The translations under genes and the position numbers were made by a program. 64,000 bases of DNA from Actinomadura macra NBRC 14102. Lineage in GTDB: Bacteria > Actinomycetota > Actinomycetes > Streptosporangiales > Streptosporangiaceae. Each line of letters starts with the position of its first letter. Within the stretch, counting starts at the first letter, position 1. The notes under the pieces were generated by a model. That model saw only the letters and a list, made by a program, of their open reading frames with translations. It was not told where the DNA came from and made no database searches. The stretch spans positions 186,001 to 250,000 of the forward strand of contig NZ_BCQT01000003.1 of NCBI RefSeq assembly GCF_001552215.1, in the 5' to 3' direction. Shown here one piece after another: positions 35,178-43,323 of this stretch.

Positions 35178-35864
35178 ATGTTCCGTAAAGGCCCGTCGAA
35201 CACGACAGAACAGCAGCCCCGGCCGCGAACCGCCCGCACCCGTCAGAGTGCCACCGCGCTGACTCTTTCGGTCGCCGTCGCCGTCGCCGGCGTCCTGGCG
35301 AGCACCGTCCCGGCCGCCCATGCCGCCCAGCAAAGCGGCGCTCACCACGGTGGCAGGCATCAGTGCCGCGGGGAGGGCGTCGACCCCGCCGCCCGCATCC
35401 GCTTCGCCACCGACACCATGATCAAGGCGCCGTTGAGCACCGTCTTCAAGCTCCAGACGGACGTGGAACGCTGGCCGACCTGGCAGCCCCCCGTCCTCAC
35501 GATGAAACGCCTCGACCCCGGGCCTCTCCGCAAGGGGTCGCGGTTCCGCTGGACCACCCCGGCGCCCCCTACCCCCACCACCACCTTGAACATCACCTCC
35601 ACCGTCCGCCAACTTCAGCGCGACACCTGCATCCTGTGGGCCGGCCCCGCGATCGGTGACGGTGTGCGCATCGACCAGGGCGTTCATCTGTGGACCTTCA
35701 CCAGGGTCAGCGGAGGCGTCCACGTCCACACCGAGGAGACCTGGACCGGTGACCAGGTCGAAGCCGACGTCCCCACCGCGACCAGGATTCTCGGCGACGG
35801 CCTCAAGGCGTGGATGCGCGACCTGAAGATCGCCGCCGAAGCCCGCACCCACGGCCACCACTGA
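35178..35864 (+). CDS. Secreted SRPBCC (START-like) family protein
   Basis: A 228-residue protein. Its long N-terminus has a hydrophobic core (ALTLSVAVAVAGVLAS) and AHA-A cleavage site, indicating export. The mature part matches the SRPBCC/polyketide-cyclase fold: IKAPLSTVFKLQTDVERWPTWQP, then FRWTTPA and HTEETWTGDQ. SRPBCC proteins bind hydrophobic ligands, and most are cytoplasmic, so the signal peptide is unusual. A histidine-rich linker (GAHHGGRHQC) separates signal and domain. The ATG follows GAGAGGT. Confidence 0.78.
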   Translation: MFRKGPSNTTEQQPRPRTARTRQSATALTLSVAVAVAGVLASTVPAAHAAQQSGAHHGGRHQCRGEGVDPAARIRFATDTMIKAPLSTVFKLQTDVERWPTWQPPVLTMKRLDPGPLRKGSRFRWTTPAPPTPTTTLNITSTVRQLQRDTCILWAGPAIGDGVRIDQGVHLWTFTRVSGGVHVHTEETWTGDQVEADVPTATRILGDGLKAWMRDLKIAAEARTHGHH

Positions 35865-35868
35865 CGCT

Positions 35869-35895
35869 GGGCACCGGTTGGCGGCAACGGTGCCC
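35869..35895 (+). terminator. Hairpin terminator
   Basis: GGGCACC and GGTGCCC (35869-35875 / 35889-35895) enclose a further GTTG/CAAC stem and a GCGG loop. It starts 5 bp after the SRPBCC stop. The rest of the gap to 36093 shows no gene. Confidence 0.75.
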
Positions 35896-36093
35896 CTCCG
35901 TCCGCGAACCGAAAATGGTTGGCCGGAGACGAATCTCGGCGGGTAACGTGCAGGCCACCGTGACCGGCTGCGAGGAGGTGAGACCCATGAACGCTGTATC
36001 GACGTGGGTGCTCCCTACCCCGTCACGGTCGGGCGAATGACGTAGGTGTCGCCGGGAGCGCCGCAACACAGGGCATCCCGAAAGGCAACACCA

Positions 36094-36858
36094 ATGCACT
36101 CTCTACGCTTCACCGCCGAGACATCGTCGAATGGCGTCGTCGAACGCCACTTGACCGTGGGCGAGGTCACCGGCGCCCTCTGGTCGCCCGCATCCGGCGC
36201 CGACCAAGCGCCCCTGGTGCTCATGGGGCACGGCGGCGGCCGGCACAGCAAAGCACCGGCCATGGTCGGACGTGCGCACCGCATCGTGACCATCTGCGGT
36301 TTCCACGTCGCCGCGATCGATGCCCCCGGCCACGGTGGCCGGCCCCGCACGGCGCACGATGAACAGGAGATCGCCGTGATGCAGCAGGCAATGGCGGCAG
36401 GCGAGCCGGTCGGCCCGGTCGTCGTCCGCTACAACGCCCACCTGGCGGAGCGTGCCGTGCCGGAATGGCGGGCGACTCTCGACGCTCTCCAGGAACTCAC
36501 GGAGATCGGCGCCAATGGACCGGTCGGTTATTACGGCCTGAACATGGGCACCGCGATCGGAGTGCCGTTGACGGCGGTCGAAACCAGGATCACCGCCGCG
36601 GTCTTCGGACTCTTCTGGCCCGAGCCCCTGGCCGAGACGGCGAGGCAGATCACCATCCCGATCGAGTTCGACCTCCAATGGGACGACGAGCACATCGATC
36701 GCCGATCGGGTCTCGCACTGTTCGACGCCTTCGGGTCGAAGGAGAAGACCCTGCACGCCAACGCGGGCGCGCACAAGGAACTACCCAGGTTCGAGGCCGA
36801 CAGCGCGGCCAGATTCTTCGCCAGGCACCTCGCCCGAGTAACTGCGTCACCGGCCTGA
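36094..36858 (+). CDS. Alpha/beta hydrolase-fold protein with Asn in place of the nucleophile Ser
   Basis: A 254-residue dienelactone-hydrolase-like protein. The fold elements are clear: LVLMGHGGGRH (oxyanion segment), VAAIDAPGHGGR, and the nucleophile elbow GYYGLNMGTAIG. At the elbow position 150 is Asn, where relatives have Ser (GLSMG). Later DLQWDDEH and HANAGAHKE would supply acid and histidine. With no nucleophile it is probably not a standard hydrolase. The start at 36094 is chosen for AAAGG and for homology; an in-frame ATG at 36046 exists. Confidence 0.75.
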   Translation: MHSLRFTAETSSNGVVERHLTVGEVTGALWSPASGADQAPLVLMGHGGGRHSKAPAMVGRAHRIVTICGFHVAAIDAPGHGGRPRTAHDEQEIAVMQQAMAAGEPVGPVVVRYNAHLAERAVPEWRATLDALQELTEIGANGPVGYYGLNMGTAIGVPLTAVETRITAAVFGLFWPEPLAETARQITIPIEFDLQWDDEHIDRRSGLALFDAFGSKEKTLHANAGAHKELPRFEADSAARFFARHLARVTASPA

Positions 36859-36864
36859 CGTGCC

Positions 36865-36901
36865 GGGTAGGGCGTCCAGCCAGCAGCCGGACGCCCTACC
36901 C
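36865..36901. terminator. Strong bidirectional hairpin between convergent genes
   Basis: GGGTAGGGCGTCC (36865-36877) and GGACGCCCTACCC (36889-36901) form a perfect 13-bp stem with an 11-nt loop between the hydrolase-fold gene and the caspase fusion gene. Confidence 0.85.
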
Positions 36902-36968
36902 TGCCGCCGCCCGCAACAGAGAAACTCCCGGCCGCTGGCACGGTGAATTGATTCAGTCGGTAAATGCC

Positions 36969-38567
36969 CTAAAGCGGCGGCTCGTCGTGCTGAACCTGGT
37001 AGCGCTCTCGATGGTATTGGAGATTGCTCACGTTGATCTCATGCTTGACGGTCAGAACCCCCAACTCCTCGCCATCGATCTGATCGACTACGGTGAAATC
37101 ATCCTCGATGATCAGAGTTCCATATCGAAACAGATCCCGGTGATTTGAGCAGAGGCAGAGTGCGTTTTCGATGCCCTCTAGCCCATCATGCGGGAACCCA
37201 AGCGGGCGAATATACTGGATCATAGCGAACTTTACGTGGCCAAAGGCGAGCATCTGTTGTCCGCAGATCTGGCAGGAGCAATCGTAGATCTTTTGTAGCT
37301 CTCTAGAATTGCTATCAGCTACCAGGACCTCGCCGGCTACATCATCCACAGTTTTCTTGAGAAGGTACTGCCAGACCTTAAAACCATCTTCGCGTACCTT
37401 GATCCAGGCATCCGTTACCCGAAATAGCCCATCGTAGCTGTAGCCGGTTTTTGGTGAATATTTCGAACTTCCCGCGGCGCCTCGAACGACACGTATCGGC
37501 ATGTCGACGACCATGCTCTTGACGAGAGCGGCATTACCGGAGTCCTTCAGTACTTGGTCTTTAATCTGCTCGCCCGTGTTGGGGTCGCGTCCTCCATGCC
37601 CTGTGTAGACGATGACATCGCCAAAGTCGCGATCATCCTCGTAGCCCCCCGACACCACAATGGACTCGGCTCCTCCGTTGGCAACCGTGCCACATATTCC
37701 TGCCTGTAGTGGTCGATGGATCCCGGCAGAACTCACAGCGCGGCGGTCTGGAAACCAGCTGGACGGACGCGCATCACGAAGCGGACCGTAGGCCGGTTCT
37801 CCAGGTCCTCTGGAGGAGTGTTGGTTGCGAAAAAGAGCAATGCTTCCACCGTGATCGGACTCACGCCTTTGTGGGATCGGGAGACCTTCGTCTTGGAGGG
37901 CTTCACGAACAACCAAGAAGATATCGTCAACGCTCAGAACTGCTGGGCAGCCGGGGATTCCCTTGCGTGCTACATCGATCAATTGTCCAGTGAAGGCGGT
38001 ATAAGTGCCGCCGGCGTTTGAAGCTGCATTCTCGGAACTGGAGGCGAGTAGGCAGGTCCCTGTCAGGGCAGCTCCGTCGGCCAGAAGACTCGATGGGGTG
38101 TCCGAGGAACCCATGGAGTTGAGTGCCTGGCCACTGTGGCAGCAATCCAGGATCGCTATGATTCGAGCGGCTCGCGAGTGGCGCAACTCCTGCCGGACGT
38201 GATCATAGTCAACGGCGGTGTACATGCGGTTTCTGTCGGTGCCGGAACGAGCGAGGTGGAGAGTTCCTGAAGTAGAATGCAGAATTCCGTGTCCGGCGAA
38301 GTATACGAGCAGAACATCCGTTGCCTCTGCCGCTGCCTCCTTGATCGGATCCAGCATGTCCTCGGCAGTCAGCGGATTGTGAACTACTGTGCAGTCCTCG
38401 GGGGCGAGTCCACAAATCCTTTTGTCTTGCAGGATCTCACTTAAGGTCTTTAGGTTGTTTTCGACTGCCGGTAGGTCTTCGAGGTGATCGTACGAACTGA
38501 CGCCTATGAGGACCACGCGAGAGGTCTTGGGATCCGGTAGTTGAGAAGCGCCGTCTCTATTCTCCAT
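36969..38567 (-). CDS. Caspase-like / SRA (YDG) / HNH fusion protein
   Basis: A 532-residue three-domain fusion. Residues 17-245 are a C14 caspase-like peptidase: RVVLIGVSSYDHL, catalytic His93 in YFAGHG, and catalytic Cys143 in DCCHSG. Residues about 270-403 are an SRA/YDG domain, which reads modified cytosine in DNA: GDVIVYTGHGGRDP, RVVRGAAG, GYSYDGLF. Residues about 426-485 are an HNH_2-like domain with CQIC, IRPLG, ENALCLCSNH and LFRYGTL. In that domain the catalytic His of the usual AHIRPL is Tyr452 (QYIRPL), so nuclease activity is doubtful. The gene overlaps the EACC1-like gene by 11 bp. GC content is visibly lower than the flanks, indicating transfer. ATG 38567 has GGAG upstream. Confidence 0.88.
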   Translation of the reverse strand: MENRDGASQLPDPKTSRVVLIGVSSYDHLEDLPAVENNLKTLSEILQDKRICGLAPEDCTVVHNPLTAEDMLDPIKEAAAEATDVLLVYFAGHGILHSTSGTLHLARSGTDRNRMYTAVDYDHVRQELRHSRAARIIAILDCCHSGQALNSMGSSDTPSSLLADGAALTGTCLLASSSENAASNAGGTYTAFTGQLIDVARKGIPGCPAVLSVDDIFLVVREALQDEGLPIPQRRESDHGGSIALFRNQHSSRGPGEPAYGPLRDARPSSWFPDRRAVSSAGIHRPLQAGICGTVANGGAESIVVSGGYEDDRDFGDVIVYTGHGGRDPNTGEQIKDQVLKDSGNAALVKSMVVDMPIRVVRGAAGSSKYSPKTGYSYDGLFRVTDAWIKVREDGFKVWQYLLKKTVDDVAGEVLVADSNSRELQKIYDCSCQICGQQMLAFGHVKFAMIQYIRPLGFPHDGLEGIENALCLCSNHRDLFRYGTLIIEDDFTVVDQIDGEELGVLTVKHEINVSNLQYHRERYQVQHDEPPL

Positions 38568-38907
38568 CTTGCTCCACCAACCGAGCTGCAATATCTGCGG
38601 CCGTATCCTGGTCGATGCCTTCGATGACTGCGACGATGCCGTCAACGGTAAGAGTGATCGTGCATTTTTGGCGGCGCGTTTCTCTCCAGGTGAGCAGCGT
38701 CTGAACAAAATTTGGCAACGCTAGCCCGCTTGTGACAAACATTGTAATCAAGTCGAGAGTGTTTCCCATCTGCCCTGCAGTAGGGCCTATGGGGGCAAGT
38801 TGCATTCGGACGTTGCGCCGAACCGCAGGGTCGCGCTGCAGCCAGCCATGTAGGGACCTCAATTCTTCGTCTGCGAACCGTCCAGCCAGTTCGATACTCA
38901 CTATCAC
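38557..38907 (-). CDS. EACC1-like small protein (effector-associated constant component)
   Basis: A 116-residue protein: an N-terminal strand (MIVSIELAGRFADEELRSLHGWLQRD), a central hydrophobic segment (LDLITMFVTSGLALPNFVQTLLTW) and a C-terminal strand set (KCTITLTVDGIVAVIEGI). This matches the layout of the EACC1 family described as a constant partner of caspase/trypsin effectors in actinobacterial conflict systems. It starts at GTG 38907 with GGGAAG upstream and is translationally coupled to the caspase fusion. The assignment is from pattern memory. Confidence 0.65.
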   Translation of the reverse strand: MIVSIELAGRFADEELRSLHGWLQRDPAVRRNVRMQLAPIGPTAGQMGNTLDLITMFVTSGLALPNFVQTLLTWRETRRQKCTITLTVDGIVAVIEGIDQDTAADIAARLVEQDGE

Positions 38908-38932
38908 TTGCCGGTCTTCCCTCCCGCCTCGT

Positions 38933-39172
38933 CTAACCTGAGACGTCCTTCGGGCCTTCGGGGTTCCGCTGTTTCACAGGCCGTCCAACGATGTCCTCTA
39001 TCGCCCTAGGTGTGGCGTCCAGCGGGCTGAAAGGCAGCACTTCGTAGCCAACGGTAAGCTCTGCCGGAGTCGCTGTCATCAATAATGGCAGGCCGCTTCC
39101 GAGCGCGCCCTTGACTTCCTGAAGCGTCAGGTGGAGTGCGTGAGCGCCGTCTGGACGAAACGAGCGATCCAC
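38933..39172 (-). other. Possible gene remnant at the left junction of the low-GC cassette
   Basis: On the minus strand an open stretch encodes KGALGSGLPLLMTATPAE, then VGYEVLPFSPLDATPRAIED and VGRPVKQRNPEGPKDVSG before its stop. Base composition to about 39120 is like the cassette, then changes to that of LysR. The 5' part overlaps the LysR coding end in another frame, so the original gene start appears lost. An internal ATG would give 47 residues. Family not recognised. Confidence 0.35.
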
Positions 39173-39993
39173 GGCGACCGGCTGCCCGCCGGCCAGAGGG
39201 CGAAAGTCTGGTACGGCGCCGCGTCGGGCACTGGGCGGTACGTCACGTCTGGCCGGACGTTCCTCGCGGCCAGCGACGAGGGCACCAGCGCCACGGCTTG
39301 GCCGAGGGCGACCACCTCCAACAACTGCGCGCTGTCCCGTACGACGGGTCCGTCGTACGGGCGATCCGGATGTCCCAGCCAGTAGCCGTCATCGACGAGC
39401 GGGACACTCCACCGGGGCGCCGGTTCGTCGACCAGATCGGCAGTGCTGAGAACGTCGCGTTCGGCCAGCTGGTGTTCCGGGGTGAGCGCGGCGACGCGCG
39501 GTTCGGTCGCCAGCAACTCGGTGTCGAGGCCGTGGCCGTCGAAACAGGCCGCGATCGCCACGTCCGCGCGGCCATCGCGGACCATGTCGGCCTGCTCGCC
39601 GAACCCGCTCACCACGACCCCGAGTTCTGGTGCATTCGGTTCGGCGCGGAACCGTTCGCAGATCCGCTGCAACAATTCCGTGGCCACCCCGGGTTTGGCG
39701 GTGACGACGAGCCTGTTGTCGAGCCGACCCGCACGTCGCGTCCGGTGAACGGCAAGGTCGAGGGCGCCGAGAACGGCGGTCGCCTCCTTGGCGAGGGTCT
39801 TGCCGGCGTGAGTCAACACCAGCCTGCGGTCGGTGCGGTCGAAGAGCGCGACACCCAACCGGCGTTCCAGCTGACGCATGGCCCTGGACAGCGGCGGCTG
39901 CGCGATGCCGAGCCGCTTCGCCGCGCGGGTGAGGTTCAGATCCTCGGCGACGGCGCGGAAGTAGCGCAGCTCGCGAAATTCCGGCTCCGACAT
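39127..39993 (-). CDS. LysR family transcriptional regulator
   Basis: A 288-residue LysR protein with an N-terminal HTH (FRELRYFRAVAEDLNLTRAAKRLGIAQPPLSRAMRQLERRLGVALFDRT) and the effector-binding domain ending near VPDAAPYQTFALWPAGSRSP. It is divergent from the SDR at 40064. The ATG at 39993 begins MSEPEFREL; longer in-frame extension upstream lacks support and would overlap the SDR. It probably regulates the SDR. Confidence 0.9.
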   Translation of the reverse strand: MSEPEFRELRYFRAVAEDLNLTRAAKRLGIAQPPLSRAMRQLERRLGVALFDRTDRRLVLTHAGKTLAKEATAVLGALDLAVHRTRRAGRLDNRLVVTAKPGVATELLQRICERFRAEPNAPELGVVVSGFGEQADMVRDGRADVAIAACFDGHGLDTELLATEPRVAALTPEHQLAERDVLSTADLVDEPAPRWSVPLVDDGYWLGHPDRPYDGPVVRDSAQLLEVVALGQAVALVPSSLAARNVRPDVTYRPVPDAAPYQTFALWPAGSRSPWIARFVQTALTHST

Positions 39994-40006
39994 ACCTTCA
40001 GGGTAT
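39992..40006. promoter_or_regulatory. LysR-box-like T-N11-A element
   Basis: ATACC (39992-39996) and GGTAT (40002-40006) make a short palindrome with the T-N11-A spacing typical of LysR sites. It overlaps the LysR start codon, a place consistent with autorepression. Confidence 0.45.
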
Positions 40007-40063
40007 GGGGCGGTACCCGATCGGTCTTTTCCCTCCAGCATGCGAGCGGCTGAGACTGGCGGC

Positions 40064-40843
40064 ATGAACGCGAACAACGTGGCGCTCGTCACCGGCGGAA
40101 ACAAGAGCATTGGCCGGGAGATCGTCCGCCGCCTCGCCCGGCAGGGCTTGACCGTGTACCTCGGCGCCCGCGATCCGGAACGCGGGCGTTCGGCCGTCGA
40201 GGGACTGACGAGAGAGTCGGCAGAGGAGTCGGCCCTCCCAGGCGTCGGACTGGACATCCGATTCGTTCGGCTCGATGTGACCGACGCGGAATCCGTCGAA
40301 GCGGCCGTCACGACGATCGAGACCGAAGCGGGACGGCTGGACGTGCTGGTCAACAACGCCGGGATCATGGCCGAGTGGGGTGCGCGGGCCACCGAGGTCA
40401 CCGCCTCGCAACTCCGTGCGGTGTACGAGGTCAACGTCTTCGGCGTCGTCACGGTGACCTCGGCCTGCCTGCCGCTCCTCCGCCGGTCCCGCGACCCCCG
40501 GATCGTCAACATGTCCAGCGGGCTCGCATCGCTCACGCTCCTGAGCGATGCGACGAGCCCTCTCTCGAACCGCGCCTCCCTGGGATACAGCTCGTCCAAG
40601 GCCGCGCTCAACGCCCTGACCTTGATCTACGCCAACGCCCTGCGCGCCGACGGGATCAAGGTCAACGCCGCCAGTCCGGGCCTCGTACCGACGGACCAGA
40701 ACGCCGCCGCGACGTTTCCTCGTGGCGAGCGCACCACGGCCGACGGCGCCGCCGTCCCGGTCCTGCTCGCCACACTCCCCGCCGACGGCCCCACAGGCAC
40801 CTTCCGCGGCCCGGACGCCCTGGACGAGATCATCCCCTGGTGA
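40064..40843 (+). CDS. Short-chain dehydrogenase/reductase (SDR)
   Basis: A 259-residue SDR with VTGGNKSIGREI at the N-terminus, NNAGIM, serine in MSSGLAS and catalytic YSSSK. It resembles the carbonyl-reductase-like SDRs that end with a GPFRGPD-type segment (here GTFRGPDALDEIIPW). The ATG at 40064 (MNANNVALVTGG) is preferred. It diverges from LysR, so it probably acts on the regulator's inducer or a related carbonyl. Confidence 0.88.
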   Translation: MNANNVALVTGGNKSIGREIVRRLARQGLTVYLGARDPERGRSAVEGLTRESAEESALPGVGLDIRFVRLDVTDAESVEAAVTTIETEAGRLDVLVNNAGIMAEWGARATEVTASQLRAVYEVNVFGVVTVTSACLPLLRRSRDPRIVNMSSGLASLTLLSDATSPLSNRASLGYSSSKAALNALTLIYANALRADGIKVNAASPGLVPTDQNAAATFPRGERTTADGAAVPVLLATLPADGPTGTFRGPDALDEIIPW

Positions 40844-40895
40844 AACACCCCTGGGCCGCCGACCTGACCCCGCTCGGCGACACCGAACCCCGATA

Positions 40896-40926
40896 GGGCG
40901 GCCCCGCACCACGCGGGGCCGCCCTT
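40896..40926 (+). terminator. Rho-independent-like terminator
   Basis: GGGCGGCCCCGC (40896-40907) and GCGGGGCCGCCC (40913-40924) form a perfect 12-bp stem with a 5-nt loop, followed by TT. Confidence 0.85.
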
Positions 40927-41347
40927 CACATCCCGCGACATCAAGGAACGAAACGACTTATCGAACATCCGATATTCGTCGCCCAGCGCTAAGCGGATGA
41001 TGCCTTTTCGTGCGTGTCGTCGCGCGATCGCCTTGGTTCCGGGACGGTCGAGTTTCCGTGCGCTTGCCGTGCAGTCGGGCAAGCCGTCCAGGTCGGAAGC
41101 GCGGTAACGGCCTGCGACAACGCTCCTCAAGCGGGCCGGCGCCCGCTCGCTCCGGACGATCTTTCGGTAGGTCCGAAAATGGTTCGATGCCTTTTTGTGA
41201 AACGCCGAGTGTGAAGTGTGCGTGAACTCTTCTGCTTTCATCGCGTGGCCAAAAGCGGACATGGCCGCTGCCTTGAAATGGCGTCAGCGGTGATCGTTAA
41301 ATCAATTGATCGCGAACAGCGATTCATGTCATCATGGGGAGGATCAC
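40927..41347. other. Non-coding gap upstream of a secreted protein gene
   Basis: No convincing gene. An AT-rich 10-bp palindrome ATCAATTGAT at 41301-41310 lies about 40 bp before the secreted-protein gene and may be a regulatory site. No clear -35/-10 was assigned. Confidence 0.45.
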
Positions 41348-41797
41348 ATGAAACCACGCAAGTCTCATCGGCTGGCCGTCATGGCGGGGGCGGCGATGCT
41401 CGCCACCGCCATAAGTGGGGCGCCGGCCGCCTCCGCTCGAACCACGGAAACCGGCTGCGGTCCGGAGGTCGAACTCGGCTCCGTCGTGTACCAGGCGTGC
41501 AGCGACATCCTCGTGGTGGGGAGCGTCGATTACGGCACCGAGCCATTCATGTACGCACGGAACCGCGGCATCACATCGGTCGTCGTGACCGTGGAGCTTC
41601 AGCGCTGGAACTACACGACGAGCAGTTGGGAGACCGATTCCACCGGTCCGCGGACGATCGCGGCCAGTGGTGACACCCGCTATTTCAGCCCGGCGCACAC
41701 CTGGTCATGCGGTCAGGACGCGCGCGAGCGCGTCAGGGCCACCACCAGCGTCGGGACCGGAGACTGGGCCGAGGTGGTCACCCCGGCGCCCTGCTGA
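41348..41797 (+). CDS. Small secreted protein, unknown family
   Basis: A 149-residue exported protein. The signal peptide (MKPRKSHRLAVMAGAAMLATAISGAPAASA) is followed by a mature part of about 119 residues with four cysteines (GCGPEV, QACSD, WSCGQ and the last residue), suggesting two disulfides. The middle (SVVVTVELQRWNYTTSSWETDST) has a beta-rich, Ig-like or lectin-like look, but I do not recognise the family. ATG 41348 follows GGGGAGG. Confidence 0.75.
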   Translation: MKPRKSHRLAVMAGAAMLATAISGAPAASARTTETGCGPEVELGSVVYQACSDILVVGSVDYGTEPFMYARNRGITSVVVTVELQRWNYTTSSWETDSTGPRTIAASGDTRYFSPAHTWSCGQDARERVRATTSVGTGDWAEVVTPAPC

Positions 41798-41999
41798 ACG
41801 AACGCCGCGACACCTGGTCGAGGGTCAGGCGGTAAACCATCACAGTAGTCATCTACCGCCACCTTTCAGGAAGACTACGGCCCATATCTGTATCGGCTCG
41901 GTAGCCGGAAGTTGTCGCACCGAAACAGTTGAGGGTCGGATGGGGTGAAATCGCCTTCAGCCCCTATGGCTAATCGCGATTTCGGGCCTGGAAGTCGGG

Positions 42000-42034
42000 C
42001 CGTGCCCACGCCGTCGGTGACGGCGTGGGCACGG
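42000..42034. terminator. 16-bp stem hairpin between convergent secreted-protein genes
   Basis: CCGTGCCCACGCCGTC (42000-42015) pairs perfectly with GACGGCGTGGGCACGG (42019-42034) across a 3-nt loop. TTT follows on the plus strand. It can terminate both the small secreted gene and the beta-propeller gene. Confidence 0.85.
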
Positions 42035-42053
42035 TTTCGGTGTTCGGGCTGCC

Positions 42054-43169
42054 TCAGTCGATGGCCGGGCCGGAAATCGGGGTGTAGCCGTTGTTGGGGC
42101 GGATGTTGAATCCCAGAGCGCCGTTGGGTTGCCGAGCCAGCAAGTACTGGGTGGATCCTCCGTTGGGTTGGTTATTGAAGGCCGCGGGGTTGCCGGTCAC
42201 TTGTCCCTCGATGCGCTGGAAGGCGCCGTCCTTGTTCTGGCTGGGGCTGACGTAAATGGCGTTGTCGCTGCCGCGGACGTAGAGGACTTCGAAGTTGACG
42301 GCGATGTCGCTGGTCGCCGAGACGCCGTTCAGCGGCTCCCAGGTCGCGTTGCTGAGAGCCAGCGTGCGCCTGTACACCCGGTTGTCCTCGCCCCGGGCGA
42401 AGATCTGGAGGCCGTTGATGGCACGGTCCTCGGCGATCGCGATGTTGCTGGTGACGCGTAGACCGTCGACCGGCTGGAATCCAGAGGCGCCGGTCGGGCT
42501 CACCTGGTTGAGGTAGACGCGGTGGTCGCTGCCCCGGACGAAGATACGGACGTTCCCGCCGATGGTGCTGATCAGGCGTGACGCGGTGATGTCGCTGGTG
42601 GCCGATCCGCCCAGGCTGCTCCAGCCCACCCAGGAGCCGCTCCGGCGGACGTTGGTCCATACCGCGCCGTCGGTGCCCCGGGCGAAGAGCCGGACGCTTC
42701 CGGTGGGCTCGTCCCTCGGGACGATCGACTCGACCTCACCAGTGACGGACAGGCCAGGCACGGCGGAGTAACCGGTGACCGCTCCCGAGGACGAGACGGT
42801 GTTGGTGTAGACCACGTCGTTGGTGCCGCGGACGAACAGTTCGGTGCCGTTGGGCGTGACCACGGCGGACGGATCACCGACAATCGACCCGCCCAGCGAC
42901 TGGAAGGGCGCGAAGCCGGTGCCCGAGCGCGCGCTGTAGAGGAGCGCCCCGTCGGCTCCCCGGGCGGCCACCCCCTTGGCGGGCTGGGTGGCGTCACGGT
43001 CGTAGGCCACCTGTGGCGTGCTCAGGTTGGGCAGGTCGGCGGCATAGGACGGCGGCGCTGCGGCCGCGGCGGCGGACGAGGTGGCCGAGGCCAGGGGCAG
43101 CAGACCGATCGTTGCGGCCAGCGCCACGCCCCCGGTGAGGACCCTTCGGACCCATGAGAGGTGCTGCAC
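42054..43169 (-). CDS. Secreted PLL-like beta-propeller (lectin-type) protein
   Basis: A 371-residue exported protein with a signal peptide (VLTGGVALAATIGLLPLASATSSAA). The mature part is made of about six or seven repeats of 45-50 residues with the recurring signature LFVRGTDGAVWTN followed by GWSSLGG (e.g. LFARGTDGAVWTNVRRSG, IFVRGSDHRVYLNQVS, IFARGEDNRVYRR). This is the plan of PLL-type beta-propeller lectins, some of which bind fucosylated sugars. It may bind glycans outside the cell. The short-spaced terminator lies just after it. Confidence 0.75.
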   Translation of the reverse strand: MQHLSWVRRVLTGGVALAATIGLLPLASATSSAAAAAAPPSYAADLPNLSTPQVAYDRDATQPAKGVAARGADGALLYSARSGTGFAPFQSLGGSIVGDPSAVVTPNGTELFVRGTNDVVYTNTVSSSGAVTGYSAVPGLSVTGEVESIVPRDEPTGSVRLFARGTDGAVWTNVRRSGSWVGWSSLGGSATSDITASRLISTIGGNVRIFVRGSDHRVYLNQVSPTGASGFQPVDGLRVTSNIAIAEDRAINGLQIFARGEDNRVYRRTLALSNATWEPLNGVSATSDIAVNFEVLYVRGSDNAIYVSPSQNKDGAFQRIEGQVTGNPAAFNNQPNGGSTQYLLARQPNGALGFNIRPNNGYTPISGPAID

Positions 43170-43323
43170 GAGAGTCCCTTCGTTGCGTTGGAAACGTCAC
43201 TCATTCGCCGCAGCGCCCGGCCTGGATCATCCTGATGTGAATCAGATGCGGGGCCCGTTAAGCCGGACGACGCGGGCCAACGTCGTCCTCGCCCGGCTGG
43301 GGGCCGGAAGGTTTCCGCGCTTC

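Noticed and set aside
37709..38202. Plus-strand short frames opposite the caspase gene
   Set aside because: They have no domain content and oppose a clear conserved protein. The caspase/SRA/HNH motifs read continuously on the minus strand.
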